A stretch of DNA of 64,000 nucleotides. Source: DASYGT01 sp035999365. Lineage in GTDB: Bacteria > Actinomycetota > Actinomycetes > Mycobacteriales > Jatrophihabitantaceae. The first letter of the stretch is position 1, and every line of letters begins with the position of its first letter. The notes beneath the pieces are model-generated. The model was not told where the DNA came from. It did no database searches and was given only the letters and a program-made list of their open reading frames with translations. Position numbers and translations under genes: made by a program. Shown piece after piece: positions 1 through 8,447 of this stretch. The DNA is taken from assembly GCA_035999365.1 (NCBI GenBank), contig DASYGT010000032.1, forward strand, positions 1 through 64,000, in the 5' to 3' direction.

Positions 1-726
1 CGCGGGCTGCTCGCTCGCCGTCGGGGACAGCTCGACCTCAGCCAGTTCGACCTCAGCCAGTTCGACCTCGGCGACGTGCGCCGCCAACTGCCGCAGCCGC
101 TCCGCGTGCTCGGCCTCTGCTGCAGCGAGTTGGCGTGCGACAGCGTCGTCCATCGATTGGACCAACTCCGTCGCATCGACAGTGAAACCGCCCATGCCGT
201 CGGGATGGTTTGCCACCTTCAACTGGCGTACCTCGTGCTGTAGTGCCTCGATGTCCGAGCCGATCATGCGCGTCGTTTCGATGCGTTCCAACCGGATCTG
301 GCCACCGACCTTCTCAAGGATTTCGCTGCGTAGAGCGGCAACCTCGGAGCGCAGGCTGGCGAGCTCAGAGCCGAGCGCCGTGTGGATCTCGTGGCGGATC
401 ATCTGCTGCAGCCGCCGCTCGTACTCCAGCCGGGACGCGGCGTCCTCCGTACGCTCGAGGTTTCCGGCTGGGCGCAGGTCGACCTCCTGCCCTGCTCGGC
501 CTGCCTGCTCCGCTTGTGGGTGGCGCATGCCGAGCACCGGATACGCGGCGATCAGCAGGGCCCAGAACCCGGCCAAGGCGCCGATCTTGGTGCGCTGGGC
601 GCTTTCCGAGGTGACGATCAGCCAGACGGCCACGGTGCCGAGAGCCACGGCCAGAACGGTGAGGACGACGCGCAGTACCCGTTGGCGCGTGCGGCGGTCC
701 CACCCGCCGCCCCCAAGGCGTCGCAT
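1..726 (-). CDS. DUF6779 domain protein, C-terminus cut by window edge
   Basis: Membrane protein of the actinobacterial DUF6779 family; function unknown. I read it on the minus strand from an ATG at 726, and the frame stays open to base 1, so 242 codons are visible and the C-terminus is missing. Residues 1-20 are basic; two membrane segments follow (about 18-38 and 48-66). A long charged, probably coiled-coil region starts near residue 95. The end of the visible part carries a short VELAE repeat encoded by tandem DNA at about 27-70. Its place just behind DUF3180 and the folate genes is the usual actinobacterial order and supports the family call. Confidence 0.75.
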   Translation of the reverse strand, partial: MRRLGGGGWDRRTRQRVLRVVLTVLAVALGTVAVWLIVTSESAQRTKIGALAGFWALLIAAYPVLGMRHPQAEQAGRAGQEVDLRPAGNLERTEDAASRLEYERRLQQMIRHEIHTALGSELASLRSEVAALRSEILEKVGGQIRLERIETTRMIGSDIEALQHEVRQLKVANHPDGMGGFTVDATELVQSMDDAVARQLAAAEAEHAERLRQLAAHVAEVELAEVELAEVELSPTASEQPA

Positions 727-769
727 CGCACCAGCCTAACTGTGCCGCAGCGCTACGCCCGCCAGGCGC

Positions 770-1219
770 TCAGTCGTCGCGCTCCCGGTTCGGATCGATT
801 CCGGCCCGCTCCAATGCGAGACCGGCAACGACGAGCAGCACGCACGCGGCGAGGAGGACCGCGGACACCGTCGTGTCGTTCGACGCGGCATTGACCGACG
901 CCGAGTGCGGCGCCACCCTGACCAGCAACGCCACGGCCGCGCCACCCACGGCGGCCGCCACCAGCGACGAGGCCTTGCCGAGCGCGACACATCGAGCTAT
1001 CGCGATTGCCGCCATCGGCCGTCCTGAGGGGTCGTGTCGCACGGCGGCACGGACGCGTCGAGCGAGCACGAATTCGACGGCGGCGAGCACAGCCAGCGGT
1101 AGCGGGATGATCAGATGCAGCGGCGGCAGGGAGTCATAGGAGAAGCGCAGCAGGACGTACACCGTGATACCGATCACAAGAAAAGGCACGGCCAGGTCGG
1201 CAATCCCGGTTCGTCTCAT
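770..1219 (-). CDS. DUF3180 membrane protein
   Basis: 149-residue protein of the DUF3180 family, function unknown. It has four hydrophobic segments, two near residues 9-27 and 35-53 and two near 80-100 and 118-137, arranged as two pairs around a basic cytoplasmic loop (ARRVRAAVRHDPSGRP). The stop is 43 bases before the DUF6779 start, and the start lies 2 bases after the folK stop codon, so it very likely belongs to the folate transcript. The family nearly always sits directly after folK in actinobacteria, which is the main support for the call. Confidence 0.85.
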   Translation of the reverse strand: MRRTGIADLAVPFLVIGITVYVLLRFSYDSLPPLHLIIPLPLAVLAAVEFVLARRVRAAVRHDPSGRPMAAIAIARCVALGKASSLVAAAVGGAAVALLVRVAPHSASVNAASNDTTVSAVLLAACVLLVVAGLALERAGIDPNRERDD

Positions 1220-1221
1220 CG

Positions 1222-1713
1222 TCAGCCCAGCTCCAGGTCACGACGGCGGCGCACGCCCTGCACGTCGATGGCATCGATGCTGTTCACGAGCTCAGCCACC
1301 GGGGTCACGCCGAGTCGGGCGTCGGGTGCGACCGCGAGCCACGGAACGAGCACGAACGCCCGTTCGGCCGCTCGCGGGTGAGGCAGCGTGAGCACCGGAT
1401 CGTCACTCACGACGTCGTCGACAGCGATCACGTCGACGTCGAGCGTGCGCGGCCCCCACCGCACACCGCGCGAGCGCCGTGCGGCGGTCTCGGCTGCGTG
1501 CGCGCGATCGAGCCAGTCGCGTGGTGCGGCGGACCGATCCTGCACGATCAAGACCGCGTTCAAATAGTCGTCCTGCGGGACCGGCCCCCACGGCGCTGTC
1601 TCGTAGACGGGCGAGACGGCCACGATCGACGGCCGGAAAAGATCGACAGCCGCCTGCAGATGGCCGAGCCGATCGGCGATGTTCGACCCGATCGACAACA
1701 CCGCTGTGCTCAC
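1222..1713 (-). CDS. folK: 2-amino-4-hydroxy-6-hydroxymethyldihydropteridine pyrophosphokinase
   Basis: Transfers pyrophosphate from ATP to 6-hydroxymethyl-dihydropterin, the step before dihydropteroate synthase in folate synthesis (cytoplasm). The 163 residues are full length for HPPK. Visible signatures are SIGSNIADR at residues 7-15, the substrate segment PWGPVPQDDYLN (41-52), the family signature RWGPRTLDVDVI (85-96) and PHPRAAERAFVLVP (111-124). The start overlaps the folB stop by 4 bases (ATGA), indicating translational coupling in a folE-folP-folB-folK order. Confidence 0.97.
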   Translation of the reverse strand: MSTAVLSIGSNIADRLGHLQAAVDLFRPSIVAVSPVYETAPWGPVPQDDYLNAVLIVQDRSAAPRDWLDRAHAAETAARRSRGVRWGPRTLDVDVIAVDDVVSDDPVLTLPHPRAAERAFVLVPWLAVAPDARLGVTPVAELVNSIDAIDVQGVRRRRDLELG

Positions 1714-2072
1714 GTCTGCTCGCGGCGGATGGTGACGCAGACATCGGCGAAGGCGTGCGGGATGGGCGCCTGCGGTTTGTGCACTGTGATCGTCGCAGCG
1801 GCGATGCGGGGGTCATGCAGGCACGTCCGGGCCAGCCGTTCGGCCAGGGTCTCGAGCAGGGCGACCGGCTCGCCCGTGATCACCCCGTGCAGCGCCGTGG
1901 CCAATTCGCCGTAGTCGACGGTGTCGGCGAGATCGTCAGACGCCCCGGCTGCCCGCGTGTCGAACTCGAGCACCGCGTCGACGACAAAGTCCTGCCCGTC
2001 ACGCCGCTCGTGATCGAAGACACCGTGGAAGCCGCGTGCTCGCAGCCCGCGCAACTCGATGCGATCGGTCAT
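1710..2072 (-). CDS. folB: Dihydroneopterin aldolase
   Basis: Converts dihydroneopterin to 6-hydroxymethyl-dihydropterin and glycolaldehyde. The 120-residue length is typical for the small octameric enzyme. The signature GFHGVFDHERRDGQ lies near residues 14-27, with the family's active-site Glu region following, and the VHKPQAPIP motif near the C-terminus carries the conserved catalytic Lys. It overlaps folP upstream and folK downstream by 4 bases each, so the three are translated as one coupled unit. Confidence 0.97.
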   Translation of the reverse strand: MTDRIELRGLRARGFHGVFDHERRDGQDFVVDAVLEFDTRAAGASDDLADTVDYGELATALHGVITGEPVALLETLAERLARTCLHDPRIAAATITVHKPQAPIPHAFADVCVTIRREQT

Positions 2073-2962
2073 GGTGTCGCGGCCTGGATCGCGGCGATCG
2101 CCAGGGCCGCGTCGACCGAGGGACGCACATCGTGCACGCGCACACCCCAGGCCCCATTCAGCGCCGCGAATGCACTGAGGGCAGTCGTGGCGTCCTCACG
2201 ATCGTCCACTGCCCGTGGGTCGCCATTGGCGTCGGCGAGCAGCCGGCCCAGGAACGACTTGCGAGAAGCGCCTACGAGTACCGGCAAGCCGAGCGCGACC
2301 AGGCTGCGCAGATCGCCGAGCAGCGTCCAGTTGTGTTCGGCGGTCTTGGCGAAGCCGAGTCCAGGATCGAGTACCAGGCGGCCGGGATCAACTCCGGCCG
2401 TAACGGCTGCGTCGACACGCTGCAGCAACTCAGTGCGTACCTCGGCCGCGACATCGACGTAGTGGGCAAGATCCTGCATCCGTTCGCTGTGCCCGCGCCA
2501 GTGCATCAGGATCCACGGGCATCCCGCATCGCGGACCACGTCGCTCATCGACGGATCGCCCAGACCTCCTGAGACATCGTTGACGATGGCCGCGCCCGCT
2601 TCCAGAGCCGCGGCAGCCACCACTGCCCGGTAGGTGTCGACACTCACCCGTACTCCGCTCGAGGCCAGCTCGCGGATCACCGGAACCACGCGCCGGGACT
2701 CCTCCTCGGCGTCCACCCGGCGCGCCCCGGGTCGCGTCGATTCCCCGCCGACGTCGACCACGTCCGCACCGTTCGCCTGCATTTCGACCGCATGCGCGAC
2801 CGCGTCGTCGAGTGACTCGTAGCGGCCGCCGTCGGAGAAGGAATCGGGAGTGACGTTGAGCACGCCGACGATCACGATCCGGTCGGACCGCTTGGGGATG
2901 TCGCCGAACCCCGCGTGTCGTTTCGGCGCCGCAGCGGAGCGGTGGGACGGGGTGGTGCTCAT
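2069..2962 (-). CDS. folP: Dihydropteroate synthase
   Basis: Condenses hydroxymethyl-dihydropterin pyrophosphate with p-aminobenzoate; the sulfonamide target. The 297 residues contain the first pterin-binding signature GVLNVTPDSFSDGGR (about 33-47), the second signature VDVGGESTRPGA (about 71-82), NDVSGG and a late GASRKSFLGRL motif with the conserved Lys-Ser pair. It overlaps folE by 4 bases upstream and folB by 4 bases downstream. The first 25 or so residues are variable and the true start could be slightly further in. Confidence 0.97.
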   Translation of the reverse strand: MSTTPSHRSAAAPKRHAGFGDIPKRSDRIVIVGVLNVTPDSFSDGGRYESLDDAVAHAVEMQANGADVVDVGGESTRPGARRVDAEEESRRVVPVIRELASSGVRVSVDTYRAVVAAAALEAGAAIVNDVSGGLGDPSMSDVVRDAGCPWILMHWRGHSERMQDLAHYVDVAAEVRTELLQRVDAAVTAGVDPGRLVLDPGLGFAKTAEHNWTLLGDLRSLVALGLPVLVGASRKSFLGRLLADANGDPRAVDDREDATTALSAFAALNGAWGVRVHDVRPSVDAALAIAAIQAATP

Positions 2963-3555
2963 CGACCCAGGATCAGGCTCAGCGCCTCTGCACGGGTGCG
3001 CTGATCATCCTTGAAGATCCCGCGGACTGCAGAGGTCATCGTGCGCGCGCCAGGCTTTCGCACACCGCGCATCGCCATGCACAGGTGCTCGGCCTCGATG
3101 ACGACGATGACCCCGCGCGGTTCGAGCCGGCGCATCACGGCATCGGCAACCTGGGCGGTAAGGCGCTCCTGCACCTGCGGGCGGCGGGCGTAGAGATCGA
3201 CCACCCGCGCCAGCTTGGACAGGCCGGTGATCCGGCCGTCCTCACCAGGGATGTAGCCGACGGCAGCGGTGCCGTGCCAGGGCACCAGGTGGTGCTCGCA
3301 CGTCGAGTAGAGCGGGATGTCCTTCACAAGCACGAGTTCGTCGTGGTTCTCGTCGAACGTCGTCTGCAGGACTTCGTCGGGATCGACGAACAGGCCGGCA
3401 AAGGTCTCGGCATAGGCCCGCGCCACGCGGCCAGGAGTCGCGCGAAGTCCCTCGCGGTCGGGATCCTCGCCGACGGCGATCAGCAGCTCGCGAACCGCCG
3501 CCTCGGCGCGGGGGTAGTCGACCCGGGCCGCGGCATCAGCCGCAGCATCGGTCAT
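2959..3555 (-). CDS. folE: GTP cyclohydrolase I
   Basis: Opens the folate pathway by converting GTP to 7,8-dihydroneopterin triphosphate. The 198 residues are normal for FolE. The zinc ligands are visible as C86 and H89 in STCEHHLVPWHG and C159 in EAEHLCMAMRG. The start overlaps the ftsH stop by 4 bases, so the folate genes may be read through from ftsH, an arrangement common in actinobacteria. Confidence 0.98.
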   Translation of the reverse strand: MTDAAADAAARVDYPRAEAAVRELLIAVGEDPDREGLRATPGRVARAYAETFAGLFVDPDEVLQTTFDENHDELVLVKDIPLYSTCEHHLVPWHGTAAVGYIPGEDGRITGLSKLARVVDLYARRPQVQERLTAQVADAVMRRLEPRGVIVVIEAEHLCMAMRGVRKPGARTMTSAVRGIFKDDQRTRAEALSLILGR

Positions 3556-5681
3556 GACGGGCCCTGAGCGCCACCAGCGTCAGATGATGTTCCCGGCTTG
3601 TCGTACGGCGTGTTCGCCGGCGGCGCGTACCCGCCGTACGGTGCCGCGCCCCCGTGGCCGTAAGGGCCGCCCTGCTGTTGCGGGCCGAACGCACCAGGCT
3701 GCCCGACCGGAGCGCCAGGTGCGGGCTGCGGTGTCGTGCCCGTCGTGCCGTTGGTCGAACCATTGCTGCCCGCATGCTTACGCAGCGACATCGGGATCTC
3801 GACCGGCGGCTTGTCGCTGGGCGTGCGCTTGCCGAAACCGGCGAAGGTGTTGTGCGGTGGCCGCTTGCGAACCGCCGCGAGGATGCGTTCGAGGTCGGGC
3901 TTGTTGAGCGTCTCCTTCTCGACCAGCTCGAGCACCATCTGATCGAGGACGTCGCGGTACTGGACCAGAATCTCCCAGGCCTCATCGTGCGCGGCCTCGA
4001 TGAGGTCACGGACCTCGCCGTCGATCCCCGCGGCGATGTCCTCGGAGTAGTCACGCTGGTGCCCGTAATCGCGGCCCATGAACGGCTCGGCGTCGCCGGT
4101 ACCGTACTTGACGGCACCCAGCTTCGCGCTCATTCCGTACTCGGTGACCATCGCCCGGGCCAGGCCCGTCGCCTTCTCGATGTCGTTGGAGGCGCCCGTC
4201 GTCGGCTCGTGGAACACGAGCTCCTCGGCCGCGCGACCACCGAGGGCGTAGACGAGCTGGTCGAGGATCTCCGAACGGGTCTGCGTGTAACGGTCTTCCA
4301 GCGGCAGAACGAGGGTGTGTCCCAGCGAGCGGCCGCGCGGCAGGATCGTCACCTTGTGCACCGGGTCGAGGTTCGGCATCGCCCAGGCGGTGAGCGCGTG
4401 GCCCGCCTCGTGATAGGCGGTGACCCGCTTCTCCTTGTCGCTCATGGCTCGCGTCTTGCGTTCCGGTCCGGCGATGACACGATCGATCGACTCTTCGAGT
4501 GCGTGCGTCGTGATCAGCCGTCCGTTGTTGCGCGCCGTCAGCAGTGCGGCCTCGTTGATGACGTTCGCGAGGTCGGCGCCGGTGAAGCCGGGGGTGCGAC
4601 GAGCGATCACGCTCAGGTCGACGTCCTGCGCGAACGGCTTGCCCTTGGCATGCACCTTCAATACCGCCTCGCGCCCGAGAACGTCAGGGGGCCCGACCGC
4701 GATCTGCCGGTCGAACCGGCCCGGACGCAGCAGCGCGGGGTCGAGGATGTCCGGACGGTTCGTGGCGGCGATCAGGATCACGCCACCCTTGACGTCGAAG
4801 CCGTCCATCTCGACGAGCAACTGGTTGAGCGTCTGTTCGCGCTCGTCGTGCCCGCCGCCCATGCCGGCACCACGGTGGCGGCCCACTGCGTCGATCTCGT
4901 CGACGAAGATGATCGACGGCGCGTTCGCCTTCGCCTGCTCGAACAGGTCGCGAACCCGGGAGGCGCCGACACCGACGAACATCTCGACGAAGTCCGAACC
5001 GGAGATCGAGTAGAACGGCACGCCGGCCTCGCCTGCCACGGCGCGGGCCAGCAGCGTCTTGCCGGTGCCGGGCGGCCCGTACAGCAGCACGCCCTTAGGG
5101 ATCTTGGCGCCGATCGCCTGGAACTTGGCCGGGTTCTCGAGGAACTCCTTGATCTCCTGCAGCTCCTCGACAGCCTCGTCGGCACCCGCCACATCGGTGA
5201 AGGTCGTCTTGGGCATGTCCTTGTTGACGAGCTTGGCCTTGCTCCGGCCGAAGCTCATGACCCGGTTGCCGCCGCCCTGGACCTGGCTCATGACGAAGAA
5301 CAGCACTCCGACGATCAGCAGGATCGGCAGGATGCTGAACAGCAGCGACAGCCAGGTGCTCTGCTTCGTGACCTTGACGGTGAAGTTCGTCTTCGCGGCC
5401 GCCAGGTCGTTCGTGATCGTCGTGTCGTAGTCGGTCGTGTACTGGGCGCTGATCTTGTCGTGGCCTTGGAAAGGCGCCTTGAGTTGAAGCTGGAGCGTCT
5501 GTTCCTTGTCCTTGACCGTCGCCTTGGCCACGTTGCCGCTCTGGATCTGGCTGATCGCGTCGGAGGTGTTGACGCCGTGGTAGGTGCTGCCTGTGGAGAT
5601 CAGCGAGGGCAGCACGATGAAGCAGAACAGGATGACGAGGGCCCATAGCCACCAGGACCGGAGAATGCGCCTGCGATTCAT
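3552..5681 (-). CDS. ftsH: ATP-dependent zinc metalloprotease FtsH
   Basis: Membrane-bound AAA+ protease that extracts and degrades membrane and short-lived cytosolic proteins. From the ATG at 5681 it is 709 residues. It has an N-terminal membrane segment (LWALVILFCFIVLPSLI), an extracytoplasmic domain, a second membrane segment near 120-140, Walker A GPPGTGKT, Walker B IIFVDEIDA, the AAA second region of homology and the protease motif HEAGHALTAW. The C-terminus is an unusually Gly/Pro/Gln-rich tail of about 80 residues, typical of actinobacterial FtsH. The frame is open further upstream, but that part runs into hpt and has no plausible start or family similarity. Confidence 0.97.
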   Translation of the reverse strand: MNRRRILRSWWLWALVILFCFIVLPSLISTGSTYHGVNTSDAISQIQSGNVAKATVKDKEQTLQLQLKAPFQGHDKISAQYTTDYDTTITNDLAAAKTNFTVKVTKQSTWLSLLFSILPILLIVGVLFFVMSQVQGGGNRVMSFGRSKAKLVNKDMPKTTFTDVAGADEAVEELQEIKEFLENPAKFQAIGAKIPKGVLLYGPPGTGKTLLARAVAGEAGVPFYSISGSDFVEMFVGVGASRVRDLFEQAKANAPSIIFVDEIDAVGRHRGAGMGGGHDEREQTLNQLLVEMDGFDVKGGVILIAATNRPDILDPALLRPGRFDRQIAVGPPDVLGREAVLKVHAKGKPFAQDVDLSVIARRTPGFTGADLANVINEAALLTARNNGRLITTHALEESIDRVIAGPERKTRAMSDKEKRVTAYHEAGHALTAWAMPNLDPVHKVTILPRGRSLGHTLVLPLEDRYTQTRSEILDQLVYALGGRAAEELVFHEPTTGASNDIEKATGLARAMVTEYGMSAKLGAVKYGTGDAEPFMGRDYGHQRDYSEDIAAGIDGEVRDLIEAAHDEAWEILVQYRDVLDQMVLELVEKETLNKPDLERILAAVRKRPPHNTFAGFGKRTPSDKPPVEIPMSLRKHAGSNGSTNGTTGTTPQPAPGAPVGQPGAFGPQQQGGPYGHGGAAPYGGYAPPANTPYDKPGTSSDAGGAQGPS

Positions 5682-5755
5682 ATCCTTGTCACGAACGGCG
5701 CTGCGTCCGCGTTCCTCCTGATCAGACTGACCGGTTTCGCTTTCGACGGTACACG

Positions 5756-6304
5756 TCAGCCCCCGTACACAGCGGGCCGAAGCCGCCCGATGTAGGGCAG
5801 ATCGCGGTAGCGCTCGGCGTAATCCAGCCCATAGCCGACGACGAACTCGTTCGGAATGTCGAAGCCGACGTATCTCACGGGGACGTCGACCTTGATCGCA
5901 TCGGGCTTGCGCAGCAGGGCGACGATCTCGATCGAGGCCGGCTGCCGGCTGGCCAGATTCTTCAGCAACCACGACAGAGTGAGGCCGGAGTCGATGATGT
6001 CCTCGACGATCAGCACGTGCTGACCGGCGATGTCACGATCGAGATCCTTGAGGATCCGGACCACACCGGACGACGTCGTCGAGCTCCCGTAGGAGCTGAC
6101 CGCCATGAATTCCATCGTCGACGGGCGCTCGAGCGCCCGTGCCAGATCGGACATGAACATCGCGGCACCCTTGAGCACGCCGACGAGCAGCGGCTCACGG
6201 CCCGCATAGTCGTGGTCGATCTCCTTGGCGAGCGCGGCGATCTTGTCCTTGATCTCGTCCGCCGTGACCAGGACGGCGTCGATGTCGACGTCCAATTCGC
6301 TCAC
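5756..6304 (-). CDS. hpt: Hypoxanthine phosphoribosyltransferase
   Basis: Purine salvage enzyme that makes IMP or GMP from hypoxanthine or guanine and PRPP. The 182 residues carry LVGVLKGAAMFMSDL (40-54), the flexible-loop Ser-Tyr pair (SSYGS, about 70-74), the PRPP-binding motif VLIVEDIIDSGLT (97-109) and the late VGFDIPNEFVVGYGLDY motif. It lies between tilS and ftsH on the same strand, the conserved tilS-hpt-ftsH order of Gram-positive bacteria. Confidence 0.97.
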   Translation of the reverse strand: MSELDVDIDAVLVTADEIKDKIAALAKEIDHDYAGREPLLVGVLKGAAMFMSDLARALERPSTMEFMAVSSYGSSTTSSGVVRILKDLDRDIAGQHVLIVEDIIDSGLTLSWLLKNLASRQPASIEIVALLRKPDAIKVDVPVRYVGFDIPNEFVVGYGLDYAERYRDLPYIGRLRPAVYGG

Positions 6305-6343
6305 TCGGCGACTCCTGCAGCTGGTGATCGTCAGGTCGTGCTT

Positions 6344-7324
6344 TCAGGGTGTGACCTCGAGTCTCCCAGACGCCCGGCGTACCTGCCGACCGCCCGGCAC
6401 GTCCACAGGTCCCTGCCCGTGCCAGGCCGTGATCAGCGCGTCGAGGGCGGCGGTGTGGACGGCAGTGAGCGACGCAATGCCGTTGGCCACGGCCCAGTCG
6501 CGCAGCATTCGGCTGCGGACGGCCCGCGGGAGTCCGGCAAGACCGTCGACGGCCAGCGACATCTGATGATCAACGGCCGACCAACCTGCCGCATCGACCG
6601 CGGACGGGCTGTTGATCAGCGCATCGAGGGCTTCGAGATCGGCTCGTATCAAGTCCGCAGTTCGGGCCAGAGCCTCGGCGACGCCGCCCTGCAGGACGTC
6701 GTCGAGCAAGGGCAACACCTCCCGGCGCAGCCGCACCCGCTGGAACGCCGGATCAGCGTTGTGCGGGTCGTCCCACCAGGACAATCCCAACGCCGTGCAG
6801 GCTGCCTCGGTCGTGGCGCGGCGCACACCGAGCAGCGGGCGGACATACCGACCTGAGCGCGCGGCCATGCCCGCGATCGATCGCGGTCCCGAGCCGCGGC
6901 CGAGCCCCAACAGCACGGTTTCGGCCTGGTCGTCGAGGGTGTGGCCGAGAAGCACGTCCGCCCCATGGGCCTCGGCGGCCGCGTCGAGAGCGCGGTAGCG
7001 GGCCGCGCGGGCAGCCGCCTCCGGTCCGCCGTCGCGTCCGACATGAACGACGAGGGTCTCGACCGGATCGAAGCCGAGCTCGTAGCCCAGGGCGGCGACG
7101 CTGGCCGCCTGGGTGTGCGAGCCGGGCTGAAGGCCGTGGTCGATGGTCACCAGAGCCGCGCGGCGACCGGCGCGCGGGGCCTCGAAGGCTGCCGCCGCCG
7201 CGAGGGCGAGCGAGTCGGCACCGCCTGAACAGGCCACCAGCAACGTGGTGCGGTCATCGTCGAGGCCCGCCAGAGCGGTCCGGACGGCCAGCCGAATCTC
7301 GGCGACGGCCGGATGCGGCCCCAT
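6344..7324 (-). CDS. tilS: tRNA(Ile)-lysidine synthase
   Basis: Modifies C34 of the CAU-anticodon tRNA(Ile) to lysidine so that it reads AUA. The N-terminal PP-loop ATPase motif SGGADS is at residues 33-38, followed by DHGLQPGS, GHTLDDQAETVLLGL and SGRYVRPLLGVRR. At 326 residues it is the short actinobacterial form, with a reduced C-terminal domain. The stop is 39 bases before the hpt start, so co-transcription is likely. Confidence 0.95.
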   Translation of the reverse strand: MGPHPAVAEIRLAVRTALAGLDDDRTTLLVACSGGADSLALAAAAAFEAPRAGRRAALVTIDHGLQPGSHTQAASVAALGYELGFDPVETLVVHVGRDGGPEAAARAARYRALDAAAEAHGADVLLGHTLDDQAETVLLGLGRGSGPRSIAGMAARSGRYVRPLLGVRRATTEAACTALGLSWWDDPHNADPAFQRVRLRREVLPLLDDVLQGGVAEALARTADLIRADLEALDALINSPSAVDAAGWSAVDHQMSLAVDGLAGLPRAVRSRMLRDWAVANGIASLTAVHTAALDALITAWHGQGPVDVPGGRQVRRASGRLEVTP

Positions 7325-7360
7325 CAGCGCCTACGTGTGCCCGACGGCTCAGGCAGCGGG

Positions 7361-8407
7361 TCAGGCGTGAACACGCGCGATCCACTGCCCGGGCGAGGCG
7401 ATCTCTGCCTTGGTCGGCAGCGTCTCCCGCGAGGTCCAGATCGCATTGAAGTCCTCGACTCCGATGCGATCGACGACCCCTCGCACGAACGCCGAACCGT
7501 CGACGTACTGGCGTGTCTTGGCCTCCATGCCGAGCAGCTTGCGCAGCAGGCGGTCGAGCGGATTGCCGCCCTTTCGCCGCCGCTGCGCGAAGCGCTTCTC
7601 GATGGCCGGCTGGCTGGGGATCACGTCCGGCGAGACCGAGTTCATGACGTACTCGGCGTGCCCCTCGACGAGGGACATGAAGGCGGTGATCCGATCGAGG
7701 ATCTCGCGCTGCTCGGGCGAGGCGATGACGGCCATCAGCCCCGAGCCGTCACCCTGGCCGCGAACGACCTTCACCAACTCGCCTACGCCACTCGACAGAC
7801 GCTGGCGCAGCACGGCCGGGTCGGTCTCGACGGCGTCGGTGAGCGCAGCCACCTCGTCGAGCATGTGCTGCCGAAGCCACGGCACCGCGGTGAACTGCAC
7901 GCGGTGGGTGACCTCGTGCAGACACACCCACAGGCGGAAGTCGCGTGGATCGACCTTGAGCTGGCGTTCGATGGCGACCAGGTTCGGCGCGACAAGCAGC
8001 AGCTGACCGCCGGGCCGGTCGAAGAACTCGAACTGGCCGAGCACCTTGCCGGACAGGAAGCCGACGACGAGCCCGACCTGGACGCCGGTGATGCGGCCAC
8101 CGACGCCTTCGGCGAGTTTGCCGACACGGTTCTGCGCGGCGAGCTTGTCCACCAGCGGCGTCATGATCGCGCGCATGCCACCGGTGTTCGCGTCGATCCA
8201 GGCGGCGCGGTCGACGACCCGCGTCGCGGCACTCACCGTCGGCTCTTCCAGCCGCGTCAGTTCGGCGACGTGTCCGGCGGCCTGCGATGTCGCCTGGTAC
8301 AGCTCGCCGACGACCTCGTCGGCCTCCTGCCGCGACACCGACGGCGGCGGCGGGCTGAACCGCTTTGCAGCGCGCGCCGCGACGTCCCAGTCGATGAGCG
8401 AGGCCAT
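7361..8407 (-). CDS. Zinc-dependent metalloprotease, DUF2342 family
   Basis: Actinobacterial protein of the DUF2342 family, described in databases as a zinc-dependent metalloprotease or as an F420-biosynthesis-associated protein; its substrate is unknown. The visible zinc motif is LHEVTHRVQF, with a downstream EGHAEYVMN that could supply the third ligand. I chose the ATG at 8407 (348 residues, starting MASLIDWDVAARAAKRF), because the longer open frame runs into dacB and has no family-like sequence. It sits between dacB and tilS, the usual place for this family. Confidence 0.85.
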   Translation of the reverse strand: MASLIDWDVAARAAKRFSPPPPSVSRQEADEVVGELYQATSQAAGHVAELTRLEEPTVSAATRVVDRAAWIDANTGGMRAIMTPLVDKLAAQNRVGKLAEGVGGRITGVQVGLVVGFLSGKVLGQFEFFDRPGGQLLLVAPNLVAIERQLKVDPRDFRLWVCLHEVTHRVQFTAVPWLRQHMLDEVAALTDAVETDPAVLRQRLSSGVGELVKVVRGQGDGSGLMAVIASPEQREILDRITAFMSLVEGHAEYVMNSVSPDVIPSQPAIEKRFAQRRRKGGNPLDRLLRKLLGMEAKTRQYVDGSAFVRGVVDRIGVEDFNAIWTSRETLPTKAEIASPGQWIARVHA

Positions 8408-8447
8408 AGCCACAGAGTACGGGCAGCGGGCCGGGCGCCGATCCCGG

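Noticed and set aside
3654..5648. Long open frame on the plus strand opposite ftsH
   Set aside because: It mirrors ftsH, which has complete AAA and zinc-protease motifs. The opposite frame has no domain-like sequence; it is open only because of high GC.
5682..5972. N-terminal extension of the ftsH frame
   Set aside because: It overlaps hpt, has no plausible start with a ribosome site and is not FtsH-like; the ATG at 5681 gives a normal membrane anchor.
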